A stretch of 64,000 nucleotides of DNA from Lineus longissimus (Eukaryota; Nemertea; Pilidiophora; Heteronemertea; Lineidae), in NCBI RefSeq assembly GCF_910592395.1, contig NC_088323.1, positions 11,519,501-11,583,500 of the forward strand, written 5' to 3'. The translations under genes were made by a program, and so were the position numbers. Of this stretch, positions 44,521-56,109 are shown piece after piece (position 1 is the stretch's first letter; the number at the start of each line of letters is the position of its first letter). A model generated the notes under the pieces. It searched no databases and was not told the DNA's origin. It worked only from the letters and a program-made list of their open reading frames with translations.

Positions 44521-45484
44521 GACAATTTAATCACGGAAAAATTCGTGGCAATAGGAGCAGGTGCAGTTCAAATATGACGTTATTATTGTGTTGAACCGCA
44601 GATTCTTAATAGTGCGGATATATATATCTTACATGTCAATTGTGTTCCGATTTAGGACGATGATTTTGTGTGTCATAGCGCAGTAGGTCACGGACGTTAT
44701 GTGTTACAGTGCTCCGCTTTAGGACGATGGTTTTGTGCGTTTTAGCGTGGTATTTCACGGACGTTAAGTGTATCTACTGCACTCCGCTTAAGGACGATGG
44801 GTTATGTTTTGTGTTCCGCCTAGGAATTGTGACTGAGCAATAACATACAGACGTTTAGTATGCGTTGCACACCGCCATATATGTAGGGCGATGACCCAAT
44901 TCTGCGCAGGAAGTGTAAGTGTCCACATATATGATAACTATATTTTTGAAAACGTTTGAATCGAATAGATTTCTGCTGAATCTCAAAGTATTTTATATAC
45001 ATATACTAGTATACCTCATTTGACACTGCTGTAGTGACACTGCTGTGTTTCGAAGCATCGAAAGTATTTTTGATAGAAGTATAGTTCTTGTATTGTTTTA
45101 GATGATTTTAAGTAGCATTGATGCATTTATTAGTGAGCGTTTTAGCAGAATGTGTTCTGATGAGTACTGGTAGTTCAAATAGTTAGTCTTAACACAGTGC
45201 TCCCGTCTAAGCCATGCCCAGTTAGAGGGAACTCAGTCGTGCGTCAGTGCCAATAGTGGTTGTAGATTGCTGGAATTGCGCGGCAGCTGTGAAGTGTTGT
45301 TGCCAGGGTAGTACACAGTGGTACACCCTGATGCCGGAGTGGTAATGTGCTCTGATGGGAAAACTTTTTGCCAGGGGCCAGGCAGTGGTATGCCCTGATG
45401 CCAGAGTTGTAAGGGGCTCTGAAGTCAAAGTTGTGGTAGGCGGCGTGAAGAGACTACCCTAAGACGCGAGGACGCGTCTTCTGT
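44521..45484 (+). other. 3' untranslated region of the retrotransposon with two tandem-repeat tracts
   Basis: No ORF. At about 44640-44820 three units of roughly 75 bp share 'ttaggacgatg.tt' and 'cacggacgtta'. At about 45295-45425 two units of ~75 bp share 'caccctgatgcc.gagt' and 'ctctga'. A third, AT-rich stretch lies between. Such tracts near a polypurine tract are known in some LTR elements, but no function is proposed. Confidence 0.65.
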
Positions 45485-45498
45485 TAAGGGAGGACGTA
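45485..45498 (+). promoter_or_regulatory. Polypurine tract
   Basis: TAAGGGAGGACGTA immediately precedes the 3' LTR, with the purine core AAGGGAGGA. Expected position of plus-strand priming. Confidence 0.8.
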
Positions 45499-45741
45499 TG
45501 TGGCGGGCCGGTTTTAGGCCGGCATCATTCTGCCGCACCCTGTAGCTGCGCACTCTCTGGGAAATCCCCGTACAAGCTGGTGCGACTGAGCATGCGCAGA
45601 AGGAAGGAGCTAGCAAAGAACGGAGAAATACCGACCTGTGTTGTGTTTCATTGTTATAAGAATTACAGAGTAATAAACGAGGATTTATCTAAGGTAGTAT
45701 ATGTGTTGAATTACTCAAGGGGCTAGTTTAGTCCCGCCAAA
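45499..45741 (+). repeat. 3' LTR (243 bp)
   Basis: Same length as the 5' LTR, with about four substitutions by eye (G/T in AGCGGCG, A/T before TCATTG, and two in the AAGGGAGC stretch). Followed by the TCCAA duplication. Confidence 0.95.
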
Positions 45742-45746
45742 TCCAA
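45742..45746. other. Right 5-bp target-site duplication of the LTR retrotransposon
   Basis: TCCAA, matching 34478-34482. Confidence 0.9.
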
Positions 45747-46574
45747 TTTGCACGCCAAAGAAATCAAAACAAATTCAAATCTCAGGCTGCTTGTTGATTG
45801 GCTGCAGACTGAGTGAACAGGCAATATCCAAATCGCCTGCCTCGAAGTGTGTAGCCCTTCGCAAAATAGTGCAGACAAACATTATCAAATGAAATGGTTC
45901 ATGGACCATGTGCTCACCTGTGGTGTTGTTAGGTGCTTAATACTCCTCAGGGAGGTTATTTTCACTTTAAAAAAAAAAAAAATTTTTTGTCCCCCCTCCC
46001 CCAGGAGGTCGGCCCCCCGCCTGAACGGGGCGGCCCGCCCCGTTATAATGGCCTGTTGAGAAGGCTGAAACATTAGGCCTACACACAATCATGCTTGATA
46101 CAGACTCAGTCAGTCACTGAGTCAGTCAGTGCATCCATCTCCAATCTGCATACACTTTCAAACCCCGAGGATAGGATGCCATAGTCAAAATAATAAGCCA
46201 CCAACAAAGACACAACTTACTCTGTACTGTTCTCTTTGGCTAGATGTGTTGAGATTAAGATTTTTAACTAGGAATAGCAAGTCAGCAGTCTCAGACCATG
46301 TGACTGTTGCAGCCAGCTGCAGCTCTATTTTCATGAAGTGCTAAACCACACAAGTACCAATTAGTTTACAGATATTATGCTATGATGTAACAATTCTAAG
46401 TAATCAGATGTAACACTTTTAGTTTTACATCTGATGTTTTATGGGTTTTTTAAAAACAGTCCAGGTCTTTTTATTTGTAGACAGAGGCCTACAATACTCA
46501 AAGCAAAAGTGAATATCAAATTTAATTAAATAAGTTTCATTTTTTTAATGTTTCTTGACAAGGTATCATTATAA
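45747..46574. other. No gene seen
   Basis: Short motif-free ORFs and a long A-run followed by a T/C-run near 45969-46003. No family member elsewhere in the window. Confidence 0.4.
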
Positions 46575-47388
46575 GGTGAGATTAACATTTTGGCCCCTGG
46601 AGGCCAAACTGGGAATCATAAAAAGCCAGGGTTTGGTGTGGAAGTAGGGGCCACCCAAGGATATACCTGTGCCAAGTTACAGTTCAGTAGCTTCAGCGGT
46701 ATCTGAACATGCCACTTTTGTCTAACAGTGGTGCCATCGGGACACTTTGTCCTCCTTGACCTTGAAAAGTATATCGAAAAATAAATACGGTGGATATATC
46801 ATGTACTCTTGGTTAAAGTACCTACCATATTTTTTTCAACTTTTTCAGACCAGTATTAAGCAAGCAATCGCATATTTTCACTTTTGATATTTAGCCACCT
46901 ATTGGCCAAACTATGAATTGTATAACGCCATGATTCGGATTCTCAGTAGGGGTCACCCAGGGGTACATTTGTACCAAGTTTGAGATCTCTGGCTAAAGCG
47001 GTTACAAAACGTGCCACCATTGACTAACGGCGGTGCCGCGATCAAACTTTGACCTCTCTGACCTTCAAAAGTAGGTCAAATCCAAAACCCGGAGGATATA
47101 TGATGTGTTCTTGGTAGAAGTACCTACCATATTTTTTTCAAAATTTTTGAACCAGTATTAAGCAAGTTATTGCAGATTTTCAATTTTGACCTTTGGCCCC
47201 TGGTGGCCAAACCGTGAGTTACATGAGGTCAGAATTTGGTCTCTGAGTAGCAGTCACCAAGGGGTACATGTGTACCAAGTTTGAGTTCAGTAGCTTTAGC
47301 GGTTACGAAACGTGCCACTAGTGTCTAACGACGACGACGGACGACGACGACGACGCTGCATCATTGTAAAGGCTCACAGGTGAGCCAA
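46575..47388 (-). repeat. R1 repeat, inverted, with head at right end
   Basis: Two clear ~300-bp internal units ('gtaggtacttctac' type in complement, 'gaccttgaaaagt', 'gcccctggaggccaaac') lead to an ACGACGACGG tract and a palindromic head GGCTCACAGGTGAGCC at about 47371-47386. Confidence 0.7.
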
Positions 47389-47779
47389 AAAGGGTATTAT
47401 TTACCGAATATGACTGATCTTTTTAATAGTATCATTCACGAACAATTCAACATACATTCAACTTTATTCCAAACTCCGGGTCAATCTCCCTGTGCTTTGC
47501 ACTTGTATCTATTTTATACATTTTGAAGACTACTCATGATGTCACGATGATGAGGATGCCCTCGGCAGCATTTTCTGTAAAATTAAATTGTATTATTCCA
47601 TATACATGTATAACGGTGTTGTAACGGATTGGAGATGAAACAGGTATTTGTATATCAATTTTTGTGAACTTTATTTGCTTCGTTTGGTTTCTTATTGGAG
47701 TTAGGCATCGGTGGACAGCTGGGTATGTTCCAGTGGATCCTCTCAACTCCCCTTTCCTGGCAGTATTTTATTTCTGGCC

Positions 47780-48010
47780 CTCAAATATATCGGTAAAGAT
47801 TGTGAGACGAGATATATTTCACATTTGGCCCCTTAATGGTCAAAGTTAGAATCTCACGATGCTAATCAAATAATACATCCGAGATATTGACCAACTCAAC
47901 ACATCCCTGAAGTTTCATCAGAAAATGCTGACCAGTTAAGAGTATATAGCCTCCGCAAGAGGCCCCTGTGCCCTTGACCTCTGACCTTGAAAAGTAGGTC
48001 AAATCCAAAC
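47780..48010 (-). repeat. R1 fragment
   Basis: A single diverged unit: 'catttggccccttaatgg', 'gaccttgaaaagtaggtcaa'. Confidence 0.5.
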
Positions 48011-48029
48011 CAAGGTGTTGTATGGTGAA

Positions 48030-49630
48030 ACTATGTACACATGAACCCCTTTAGAAAGCGGGTCATGCGTACAAAGTTCAACTTGTTTATAAATAGAGCA
48101 GATAATTTTCAAAAATACCAGGCGATGGACAGACTATTTTCATGAATGGAAGAGTTTTTTCTACAAAAATGAAAATCGTCTATTTTGACCAAGAGCTATT
48201 ACTAGTAAATAGGTGCTGAAGTGTCTATACAGTTTACTCAAATCCACTGTCAACAGGTCTCAATGTATGAAGTAATTAAGCCGATAGCACACAAAGATGA
48301 GCATTAATTATGTTAAAGTCATTGAAGAGATATGGAATTAGTGTTTGTTAGATGTAATAATGACCCATGCTAATTGCTAAATAATCACCTCTTTATGGTA
48401 AGCTGAGATCCACATAGGGCCAAATTGGATGCAATGCCTTTGGACACTTGGCAACAATGACATGATTTTCACGGTACAATATTTTCGCGAGCATGACCTA
48501 CTCGTGAAATTCACGAAAATATCATGCACGCGAAATTTTCCTATTTTACAGTACCCTTAGGCATCCCCAAAACCTGTTCAACATTGAACAAGTTTACAGG
48601 TTTGATATATGAAGAAAACAACAATTTTGCTGGTGTGATATATAAAATGACAATTTTACTGGTGTGATAAAGTACAGAGAATACATTAATGTAGACATGG
48701 TAAATACAATTACATCCCAAAATGATAAAAGCACCTTGTAAATCAATAAATTACATGGGAAAACACTCATTACGTGGATATAATAAATCGTCATGCACAA
48801 GGATTGTACCAAATATGGAGGGAGACCTGGTTCAAATATTACACTTAACGAGCAATTAGTGAGCGACTATCATTTTTCAATTTTATTTCCTTTTTCAGAT
48901 TTTCGACTTGTAGAAAAATCACACAGCATCTCTTCATCTTAACCACTGAAAAGCCTGTGAAAAGTTTTGCCATCGAATGATTTACCAAACCAAAATCACC
49001 CAAGAGAATGGGTTACCTGAACTGTAGCTGATGACTTCAAAGTAATAAGTTTTTGACTCAAGGCATGTAAAAGCTTCTTAGCTCAGCTCTCAAGTATTTG
49101 GCAAGTTCTGAGTCCCTCGATCGCATCCCTTGTTTGAAGGACACAATTAATTTCTCAATCACTTGCAAAATTAGATCATGGAGAACAAGATAGTTATAAT
49201 TTATAATTTTAATCTAATATGCTGCAGTAAGTAAAATGAAAGAGCCTGGGCCCTTTGTGCTCACCAGATTGATTGTTTGGTAGATAATCGCTTTATTATT
49301 GTACCGTGGAATGGATAATTTTTGCCAATTGGACCCATGTGACCTTGAAGAGCAGGTCAAAGACATATACTGCATTATGGTTAGATATACACAAAGATAT
49401 AAATGTGATGAAAATTTGGCAATAATACAGCCATTTGATCCGCTCTTTATGTTTTCAGTGTTGCCCCTCTGGCTAAGTCAGAATTATATCGTCCATGCGA
49501 TTTCAATCGAGGCATTCATGAGTCCAAGCTAATTTGGTTAAGAAATGTAACAAACCTTATAGACGACAACGACAAACACTGCACTATTGCATTGACTTAC
49601 CATACCGATGAGCTAAAATGTGTTCTTAAA
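48030..49630. other. No gene seen
   Basis: AT-rich sequence with motif-free short ORFs. A loose inverted repeat near 48475-48550 ('attttcgcgagcatg' / 'catgcacgcgaaatttt') may be a small old MITE. Confidence 0.4.
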
Positions 49631-50670
49631 TAGTCCGTGGGCTGAGTGGGCTAACCTTGCACCCCCCCCCAAATTGACATAATTGTTCCTAAGTTGTAGT
49701 ATTTTACCTAAAGTTTCAATTTTTGGATGTAACAGTGAAATTATAGGGAATCAATACCCTTGCTGGGGTGTTGAACTTGGTTGCAGTGGTCAATTTCGGT
49801 GACACCGTTTTTGGGGTAGGGGAAACTAAAATAGTCATAACTATGGACAAAATTGTCACAGGAAAGGGAATCACATATCAAAATGTGTGTCCGGTGCCAC
49901 TCTACAAGACCACAAGGTCAACAGAGGTCTAAAGGTCATCACTTTTAGTGCGTGTTTAAAATCTGATACCCGACGAAAAAAAGCCGCCTGTGGGCCATTA
50001 AAATTACAAAATATTGATGATAAAGGCTTGAAATAGGCTTCCAATATATCTCATTGCACACTTAACTGACCAATGTTCAACTACTTTCCATTTGGAGGAT
50101 GCAGTGGCAAGCGACATGTGACCTAGTTTCAAAAATGCAAAAAAATCGGATATTTTGGCATGTTTGGGGTAGGGAAAACCTAAATGGCCATAATTATTGA
50201 TAGAATGATCACAGAAAGGTGAATTATCCATCAAAATGTTTTTCTGGATCCACTCTACAAGTCCATGAGGTAATATGCAAATGAGGTCAACAGAGGTCAA
50301 AAGGTCATCATTTTAATGGTTGCTTAAAATCTGATACCCAGCGGAAAAAGTGGCCTGTGGGGCATTAAAATTCGAAATAATTTTAAAGGCCCAAAATAGG
50401 CTTCCAAGATATTCCATTGCACACTTAACTGACCATTATTCACCTGTTTTCTCAATGGAGGACACAGCAGCAAACGGAAAAAAGGTCAAGTTTCAAAAAG
50501 CCGAAAATCAGTGATTCTCGGATAGGGATGGTAGAAATGACCATGTTATACACTATAAACATGTGATAGTATAATATAAACTAAAATCAAAACTGACTAC
50601 TTCATCTATTGTTGTTATTGTCATTCATATAATTTTGTCTCATAATATGCAGATTTATGTCCATAATATA
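49631..50670 (+). repeat. Left terminal inverted repeat, with internal ~360-bp duplication
   Basis: Complementary to 56110-57428. Inside the arm two direct sub-copies (about 49800-50130 and 50165-50480) share 'gatagaatgatcacag'-type, 'ctctacaag.ccat.aggt', 'aaaatctgatacccgacg' and 'cattgcacacttaactgacc' blocks. The duplication is also visible in the other arm, so it predates arm divergence. Confidence 0.8.
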
Positions 50671-51701
50671 TTCATCAAGCCCATTTATTTAGCACCACAA
50701 GTTCAACATACCATGTGATGTGACACACCCTTTTATTGTTTATTAACAATTAGCAGGTGGTGACATCTGGTGCCAATATACTTAAAACAATGCATGAACA
50801 ACATTATTTTTCTCTGATGGTTTGCTGATGAAAGTTAAGAGACAAGAGATGATATCCGCTAGGTAGGTACTAGTTAAAATCTTCTTTTGGATTAATGCTA
50901 TCATAGCCTATGATTATCTTGCCCATGGATTGACAGTCCATGAAATGACTGCGAAAGTGAAAGTGAACGTATACATTCATAGACGTGAACATACAATGAA
51001 TACATGTAGGCTAGGCCTACACGTACATGTACAGTACTGCTGATATACAGATCAATATGCAAGTAGGTCTACATGCCTACATTCCAGTAGGGCTGGTCTT
51101 GGGTCTGTTAATGTATTATTGCACAAGTAAAGGGTACACAATCTGACCTATGGTAGGCCAACTAGGTTTTCATTAACGTTGGCCAGTGATTGGTGCAGTA
51201 TGCTCTATTGGCCTTTGCGCTGTCGTGTGCTGAGATATGGGGCCAGTTATTCTCAAAATAGCAAATTAAAATTTTTGGGCTTACAGTTTAACCTTTTCCT
51301 TTCAGCCTAGCCTACATTTGAAACCAAGAAAATGTTGAAAAGAAAGGCTAGCACAAAAAGGTCAGCAGCTGACAGAAACTGTTATCATACATAGCAGTGG
51401 TGTGGAAACAATGAACTTTATTCATTTAGCTGACCTTCCAAATCCACAAAAACGATATTTAAAGGCCATATATCAAGGTTTGAAAACATGCTTGATACTC
51501 ATGAAAAATGTTGAGGGTTAAAAAAACAAGATCCCAGGTCTACATTAAAAAAATTCTAATAATAAAGTCATTATTTAGTTATTTCAATTTTCAATTTTAA
51601 ACTATTTGAATTTCCCACCACATACAACTTTAGATTAGTTCCACATGTGGCCGCAAGGGATTTTTTGATGACGTAGATCAGGTCAGTCAGAACAAAGCAA
51701 G

Positions 51702-52073
51702 ATGGCTTCTGCATACAGTTCAGAGAGTGAGAGCAGTGAATTTGAGGATGTTTTGGTCGATACAGAAGGATATTTAAACGTTGAGCCGTACATGTTCGAG
51801 CCATTAATATCACTAGATCATAATGAGAGTGATCATTCGGACAAAAGTGATTAGAATTTGTGGTTAATCAAATTGCATGGCAGACCTGCCGATATAGCAA
51901 AGAAGACATTGATAGACGGTTGCAGATGCATAACATGTATGATTTTTGAACAGACTAATGTTGCACAATATTGTTTCGCCTCTTCTGTGTTGTATCGCCA
52001 GTTATGTCATGACGCTGAACTACTATTGAAAAGTGACGGTATTATGCACAATCATCTTGACGTGACGATATAA
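51702..52073 (+). pseudogene. P2X7-like N-terminal cysteine-domain protein fragment
   Basis: The frame opens with ATG and an acidic serine-rich start (MASAYSSESESSEFED), then VEPYMFEPLIS. This resembles the PYxFEP lead-in of the cysteine-rich domain shared with the P2X7 cytoplasmic tail, which in invertebrates often occurs in stand-alone or transposon-linked proteins. TAG at 51852-51854 interrupts it. In the same frame a GCRCITCM motif and a QYC follow, fitting the CxCxxC..C zinc-binding pattern, and it ends at 52071. Coding is short, and the expected continuation is not found. Domain call moderate, function unknown. Confidence 0.4.
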
Positions 52074-52248
52074 TGCCGTGCAACGTTAGATAGGCCTAGA
52101 TGTCAGATGACAATAATCTGTCATTGACAGTGGCTGTCACTGACACTGACCTGTGTCGCTGTCACCTTGCTATGGCTGGAACACAAGAAGACACTATGCG
52201 GTATCACAGGCCCCAATAGGGCCTACACATTATGTATAACAACCGACC

Positions 52249-52554
52249 TCAGCAGCCTCGGGCATTAAATGCAATTGACATGGTTGGAACAGCTGTTTTT
52301 AACAAGTGGCATTTAATATTCAGTTGGATGCAGATATCCGGCTTCATGTGATAATCCGTATCGATAAAGTGATCACTGCAAAGTTTGGCCGAAGGCCCAG
52401 GCTTCCAACACTCCAAACGTTTGCACTTCCGAATCCACAGCTTCCTCCTCTCTCGTTCAACGGGCTTTGGAAATTCATGAAAATGGGTCACATCCGTCAT
52501 TCGATTGTTCTTTGTGCTATCCTTGACACAATTCGGAGCCACACAATACACCAT
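52249..52554 (-). CDS. THAP-type zinc-finger protein or exon
   Basis: A 101-codon ORF whose first ~75 residues form a THAP domain (C2CH DNA-binding finger). It shows MVYCVAPNC with the first two cysteines, HFHEFP, a W-I-R-K-C core, W-K-P-G, and LCSDHF with the final Cys and His, ending in the AVPT box at about residues 88-91. All zinc ligands are present and the frame is intact. It stops 12 residues after AVPT, so it is either a truncated protein, a first exon, or a small DNA-binding partner. It is on the strand opposite to the other coding fragments inside the long-TIR element. THAP fingers recognise transposon ends in P-type transposases, so this one may have served the element. Confidence 0.8.
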   Translation of the reverse strand: MVYCVAPNCVKDSTKNNRMTDVTHFHEFPKPVERERRKLWIRKCKRLECWKPGPSAKLCSDHFIDTDYHMKPDICIQLNIKCHLLKTAVPTMSIAFNARGC

Positions 52555-52869
52555 AGTGAATGAAACACATTACTTCCAGGTGTGCATAATTAATTAAGGC
52601 CCTCCTGCTTTTATGATTGCATGACATGTACAGATAACCTGATCTACATCACAACTTTTGCTGAACCCGCCGCCTGGCTCTAACAAGCCAGTTGCTAGCC
52701 TGATTAGGTAATCAAGTTGTCAAACACATAATTGGCTATATCTTCAAAATGGATGGAGCTAATTGCATTTGGTTTTCTGTATTGTATAAAGTGTTAGGTA
52801 CACTTTTGAAATCGTCTTACAGCAGAAAATGGCAAAAAACCTTGATATATGGCCTTTAAGTATTTGTGA

Positions 52870-54262
52870 AGTTCGTGATAGGAGACAATCACAGCCACTG
52901 GGGTCAACACATCGCCAGGATGACATTTGTGGACATATCCCGTATCAGTGTGATGAGAACAATGGTTACCATCGTGAATGCTACCGACGCTTCATAAGTA
53001 ATTAAAACCGCATCAAACCTGTCAGTGTCACTGCCGGTGCCAGTGATTCTGCAGATGCCGGTAAGGTAAGACAAGCTAATCACCGTGGTTCATCAGACAA
53101 GATTCTGTTCGAACAAAACTGCATCTTTTGTAAAGGCAATGAGCGAATGAAAGTTTTAGTTTGAGGATCGTGGACCACAGAAGGTCTGTCATACTTTCCA
53201 CATGGAGGCGGGGGTGTCATACTCTCAATAGCAGAGCAGAGAACTCGCTAGGCGTATTCGAGGATATAACCTATTCTCTTGTGAAGCACGCTACCATAAG
53301 CATTGTCCTATGAAACACCGTGACACAACAACATGGCTAAGTAAAAACGATGAGGCCAAACAAGAGATAAAGGATCGTGGAAAGGTGCATGACGATTGTT
53401 TTTTGAAGGTTAGTGAGGTGATTGACCAGAGGATAATCATTGGCAAACACGTTATGAAGATGACTGATCTCGGATATTTGCATATAGCACATCTATCAAC
53501 GACACAGTTTGCCAACCAAAATTGCAAAACAAAAACACTTAAACTGAGATTGACAAAGCATGAAACACATTCACAGAAGCTTGTATTTTTTCTCTCGATA
53601 GAAGGGGCGGGGAGTTGCAATCTGCCATTGTATTTAGCAATGATCTTGATCTTACCACTTGCAGTGAAGAACAGTTACTCATTAGGTAGGCCTAGTAGCT
53701 CAGATCAATGGGTGATTTAGCCATTCCATTATGTCAGATAATTAAAGATGTCTTTTTGAAAGCTAGCAAAATGACATGGCCACCCACTGCTTCCTATCTA
53801 CAAACCACCGAAAACCCAGTGCCCGAAAGTCTGCAGAATTTCCTCAGAATCTTGATTAGTGGTAATACGAATACTACATTTCCTACATCAGAGAAGACAG
53901 AATGACTGGTTTCTTCTCTTGGTCAGGACATTTTTCGTGCAGCAACAAGAGGCGAGTGGAAATTGCCCAAACATATTTTTGTCTGCAAGACATTGCGCCA
54001 CCTCTTCTGCAGTGCTCAGCTGAACTCACTCATGAACAGACTTGGGCATGCAGAGAGTTATTCGTTTTCTCTAGAGCTAGAAACTGCTCTTGCAATTGTA
54101 AAAGAAGAGGCATCCAGTGTTCTGACCCCACAGATTGTACGTAACCTTTCTGGTCCTGCTCTCTTCCATAGTGATTTTAAAATTTTTTACCAATATGTCA
54201 ATGATCTGTCCGAAAGCGGGTCAGTAAATACATCACACGGTATTATGATGCAGAATATTTAA
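52870..54262 (+). pseudogene. Relic of a large YHxxC / CxC cysteine-rich protein, N-terminal and middle parts
   Basis: Pieces in several frames, in order: a segment with GYHRECYRRF ending in a stop at 53002; NCIFCKGNERM near 53110-53150; LARRIRGYNLFSCEARYHKHC running into a 136-codon frame to 53720; then CSCNCKRRGIQCSDPTDC (54090-54140), a CxC-like cysteine cluster. Overlapping this in another frame is the RLGHAESYSFSLELETA...HSDF block to 54262. I know proteins with this layout from many invertebrate genomes as uncharacterised, often multicopy and intronless, but I cannot name a function. Here the coding is broken by stops and frame changes. No introns are evident. Confidence 0.55.
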
Positions 54263-54611
54263 ATTGACCAGTAGATATCAGACCTGTTCATCCCCTCAGT
54301 ACCAAAGACAGGAAAGAGGTCCTTAGTTGCCGTTGAGGGTGAGAGTCTCCCTACATGTTATATAAATCAAAGGAACAGCCCAACGATGACCATTAGGCTG
54401 CGTATCCATAGGCTGTTCCGTGCCCTGCACAACATTCCCTTTTTACCGCCTGGCGCGCCACACGGACAATGAACCTTCGTTGGTGTTATTGATCGTTCCC
54501 ATAGGTTATGCCGTGTCACATTGCGGGCATATATGCACTGTGGATTGGGAATATAGGCCCATATTGGAATTGAACATGTCCATTCTTTTGCGAGTGAACA
54601 ACACAGAAGCA

Positions 54612-54715
54612 ATGTCTGAGGCGAAATTAATTCAAGAGGTTCATCAACGGGAACTACTCTGGGACCCCGAAACTGATGATTATCATAACAAGCACGACCC
54701 TGTAATTTGTTGCTT
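54612..54715 (+). pseudogene. MADF-like N-terminal fragment
   Basis: About 30 residues beginning MSEAKLIQEVHQRELLWD and continuing DYHN match the first helix of MADF/SANT-like domains (leucine-rich helix, then LWD, then a Y-x-N/H). MADF domains bind DNA and accompany PIF/Harbinger transposases. The similarity stops by about 54715, so only a fragment or first exon is present. Confidence 0.4.
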
Positions 54716-55027
54716 AAAAGTCAAGTTTTATATACGTGTACATGTCAATTTGATGTTGCAAGTGAAAATACAAGTTACTTGTATTTTCATTTTCAATATT
54801 CATAAGAAATTGTCTTCTGAAAAAATGACAGCGTGCGGATAAACGCGATTGACCGCTGCGAAATGAGGACGACAAAGGCCTACATGACCAAAAAGGAATA
54901 TCCAATGGAGACGCAGGGCATAGTGCCAGGTCACAAGGCTGTTACGCCATAACGCCACACTACACAAGGGCATACCCTATGGATACAAGGCCTTACACAG
55001 CTATCCATTCAAGGCAGTGAAGGAGCA

Positions 55028-55695
55028 ATGTCAAAATCAGAGGAGGTAAACCTTTCCTGGTGTATTTTCAGGATAATGAGCAGCATGAATGGTCAGTATA
55101 CCCCAGGATGGGGTGGTTTCATTTCAGAAACGGGTGTCCAACCTGCCAAGCTAACAACGATTGACTATTACCCAGTGACAAACCATCCTATGACAGATTA
55201 CAGTTCAGTTCAGGAGTGCCTTAGGATGTCGCAACAGTGTTCTGATGAAGTTGGCCAGAGGTATATATACACAATCACATCTTTTGACTTGGGTGTGTGC
55301 ATTTACTATGGAAAAGCCCATACACCTACAGAGATCACATAGTTAAGACAGGGTCATTTCATGCAGTATGTGCCTGCTTGAAAATGGTCGGCAAAAATAT
55401 GGCTGGGTCAGGATTCTCAGAGATATTGCTTGAATCCGGTTTGATGACAAATGGGTCTCTGGAAGGAGTAATCTCAGGAAAAAGTTACATTCAGGCAATG
55501 CACTGCCATAAAGCAATGGCTGAGGGTCTCGAGAGGTTGTTACTCAAGAAGTTTCAAGGGTATAAAGGTGAAGAGGGACCTTTACTTCAGAACCTCCCGG
55601 ATTCATGGTTGTCAAAGGTAGTCAATCTACTTGTAAAGAGAAACAAGGATAATCTGGATACATTTTGGCTGATGCTGCATTTCAGACATACCTAG
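55028..55695 (+). pseudogene. Large cysteine-rich protein relic, C-terminal part
   Basis: Two overlapping frames carry one conserved stretch. 55028-55342 has PGWGGFISETG, KLTTIDYYPV, SVQECLRMS and ITSFDLGVC. Then 55297-55695 has GSFHAVCACLKMVGK, GSGFSEILLESGL, GSLEGVISGK and AMHCHKAMAEGLERLLL. A frame change lies near 55320. It follows 52870-54262 in the order seen in the uncharacterised family, so both belong to one broken gene. A further short frame to 55871 may be the tail. Confidence 0.55.
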
Positions 55696-56109
55696 CTGAG
55701 TACATTGAATTTCATCTTCAGGTCAGGAATGGTGCCCTGGGTAAGACTGCTGCATTTTGGTTGTCCTATGTAGATCATATCTGGCTGGTGCTCTCTCTCC
55801 TGAATTCTGTGATGGCATGCCTCAGTGATGGTCAACTTGTTCTTCAGTTTCGATGGCCAGTTTTCCTCTGAGGAAAACTGCACTTAATGAAGCTTTATTG
55901 GCGAAAAACTGCAGTGGTTTTTCCGGTTTCAATGGAAAACCGCTCTAGTGTGCTATACGAATATTATGTCATTCACATTGCAAAGACCCCTGAAAGACCA
56001 TAAAAAAGACCCCTGTGTTCTGTATTGAAACAATAGTAAACATGACATTTGGTATATTTTCATCCAGTGTCCCTAGTTCTTGACCATTATTGACATCTGA
56101 TGACCTATA

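Larger units (their letters stand above)
34483..45741 (+). mobile_element. Ty3/gypsy LTR retrotransposon, 11.26 kb, with accessory SGNH ORF
   Basis: Order on the + strand: 5' LTR, primer-binding site, leader with a 3.4-kb inserted repeat array, SGNH-like ORF, gag with two zinc knuckles, -1 frameshift signal, protease, RT, RNase H, integrase (broken), ~1-kb 3' untranslated region with tandem repeats, polypurine tract, 3' LTR. RT before integrase and a GPF-type integrase tail place it in Ty3/gypsy. LTRs differ at about four of 243 positions, so insertion was recent. Without the array the element would be about 7.8 kb. It is not autonomous: gag has a TAG, pol stops before integrase, and the integrase core lacks two catalytic residues. 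Confidence 0.95.
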
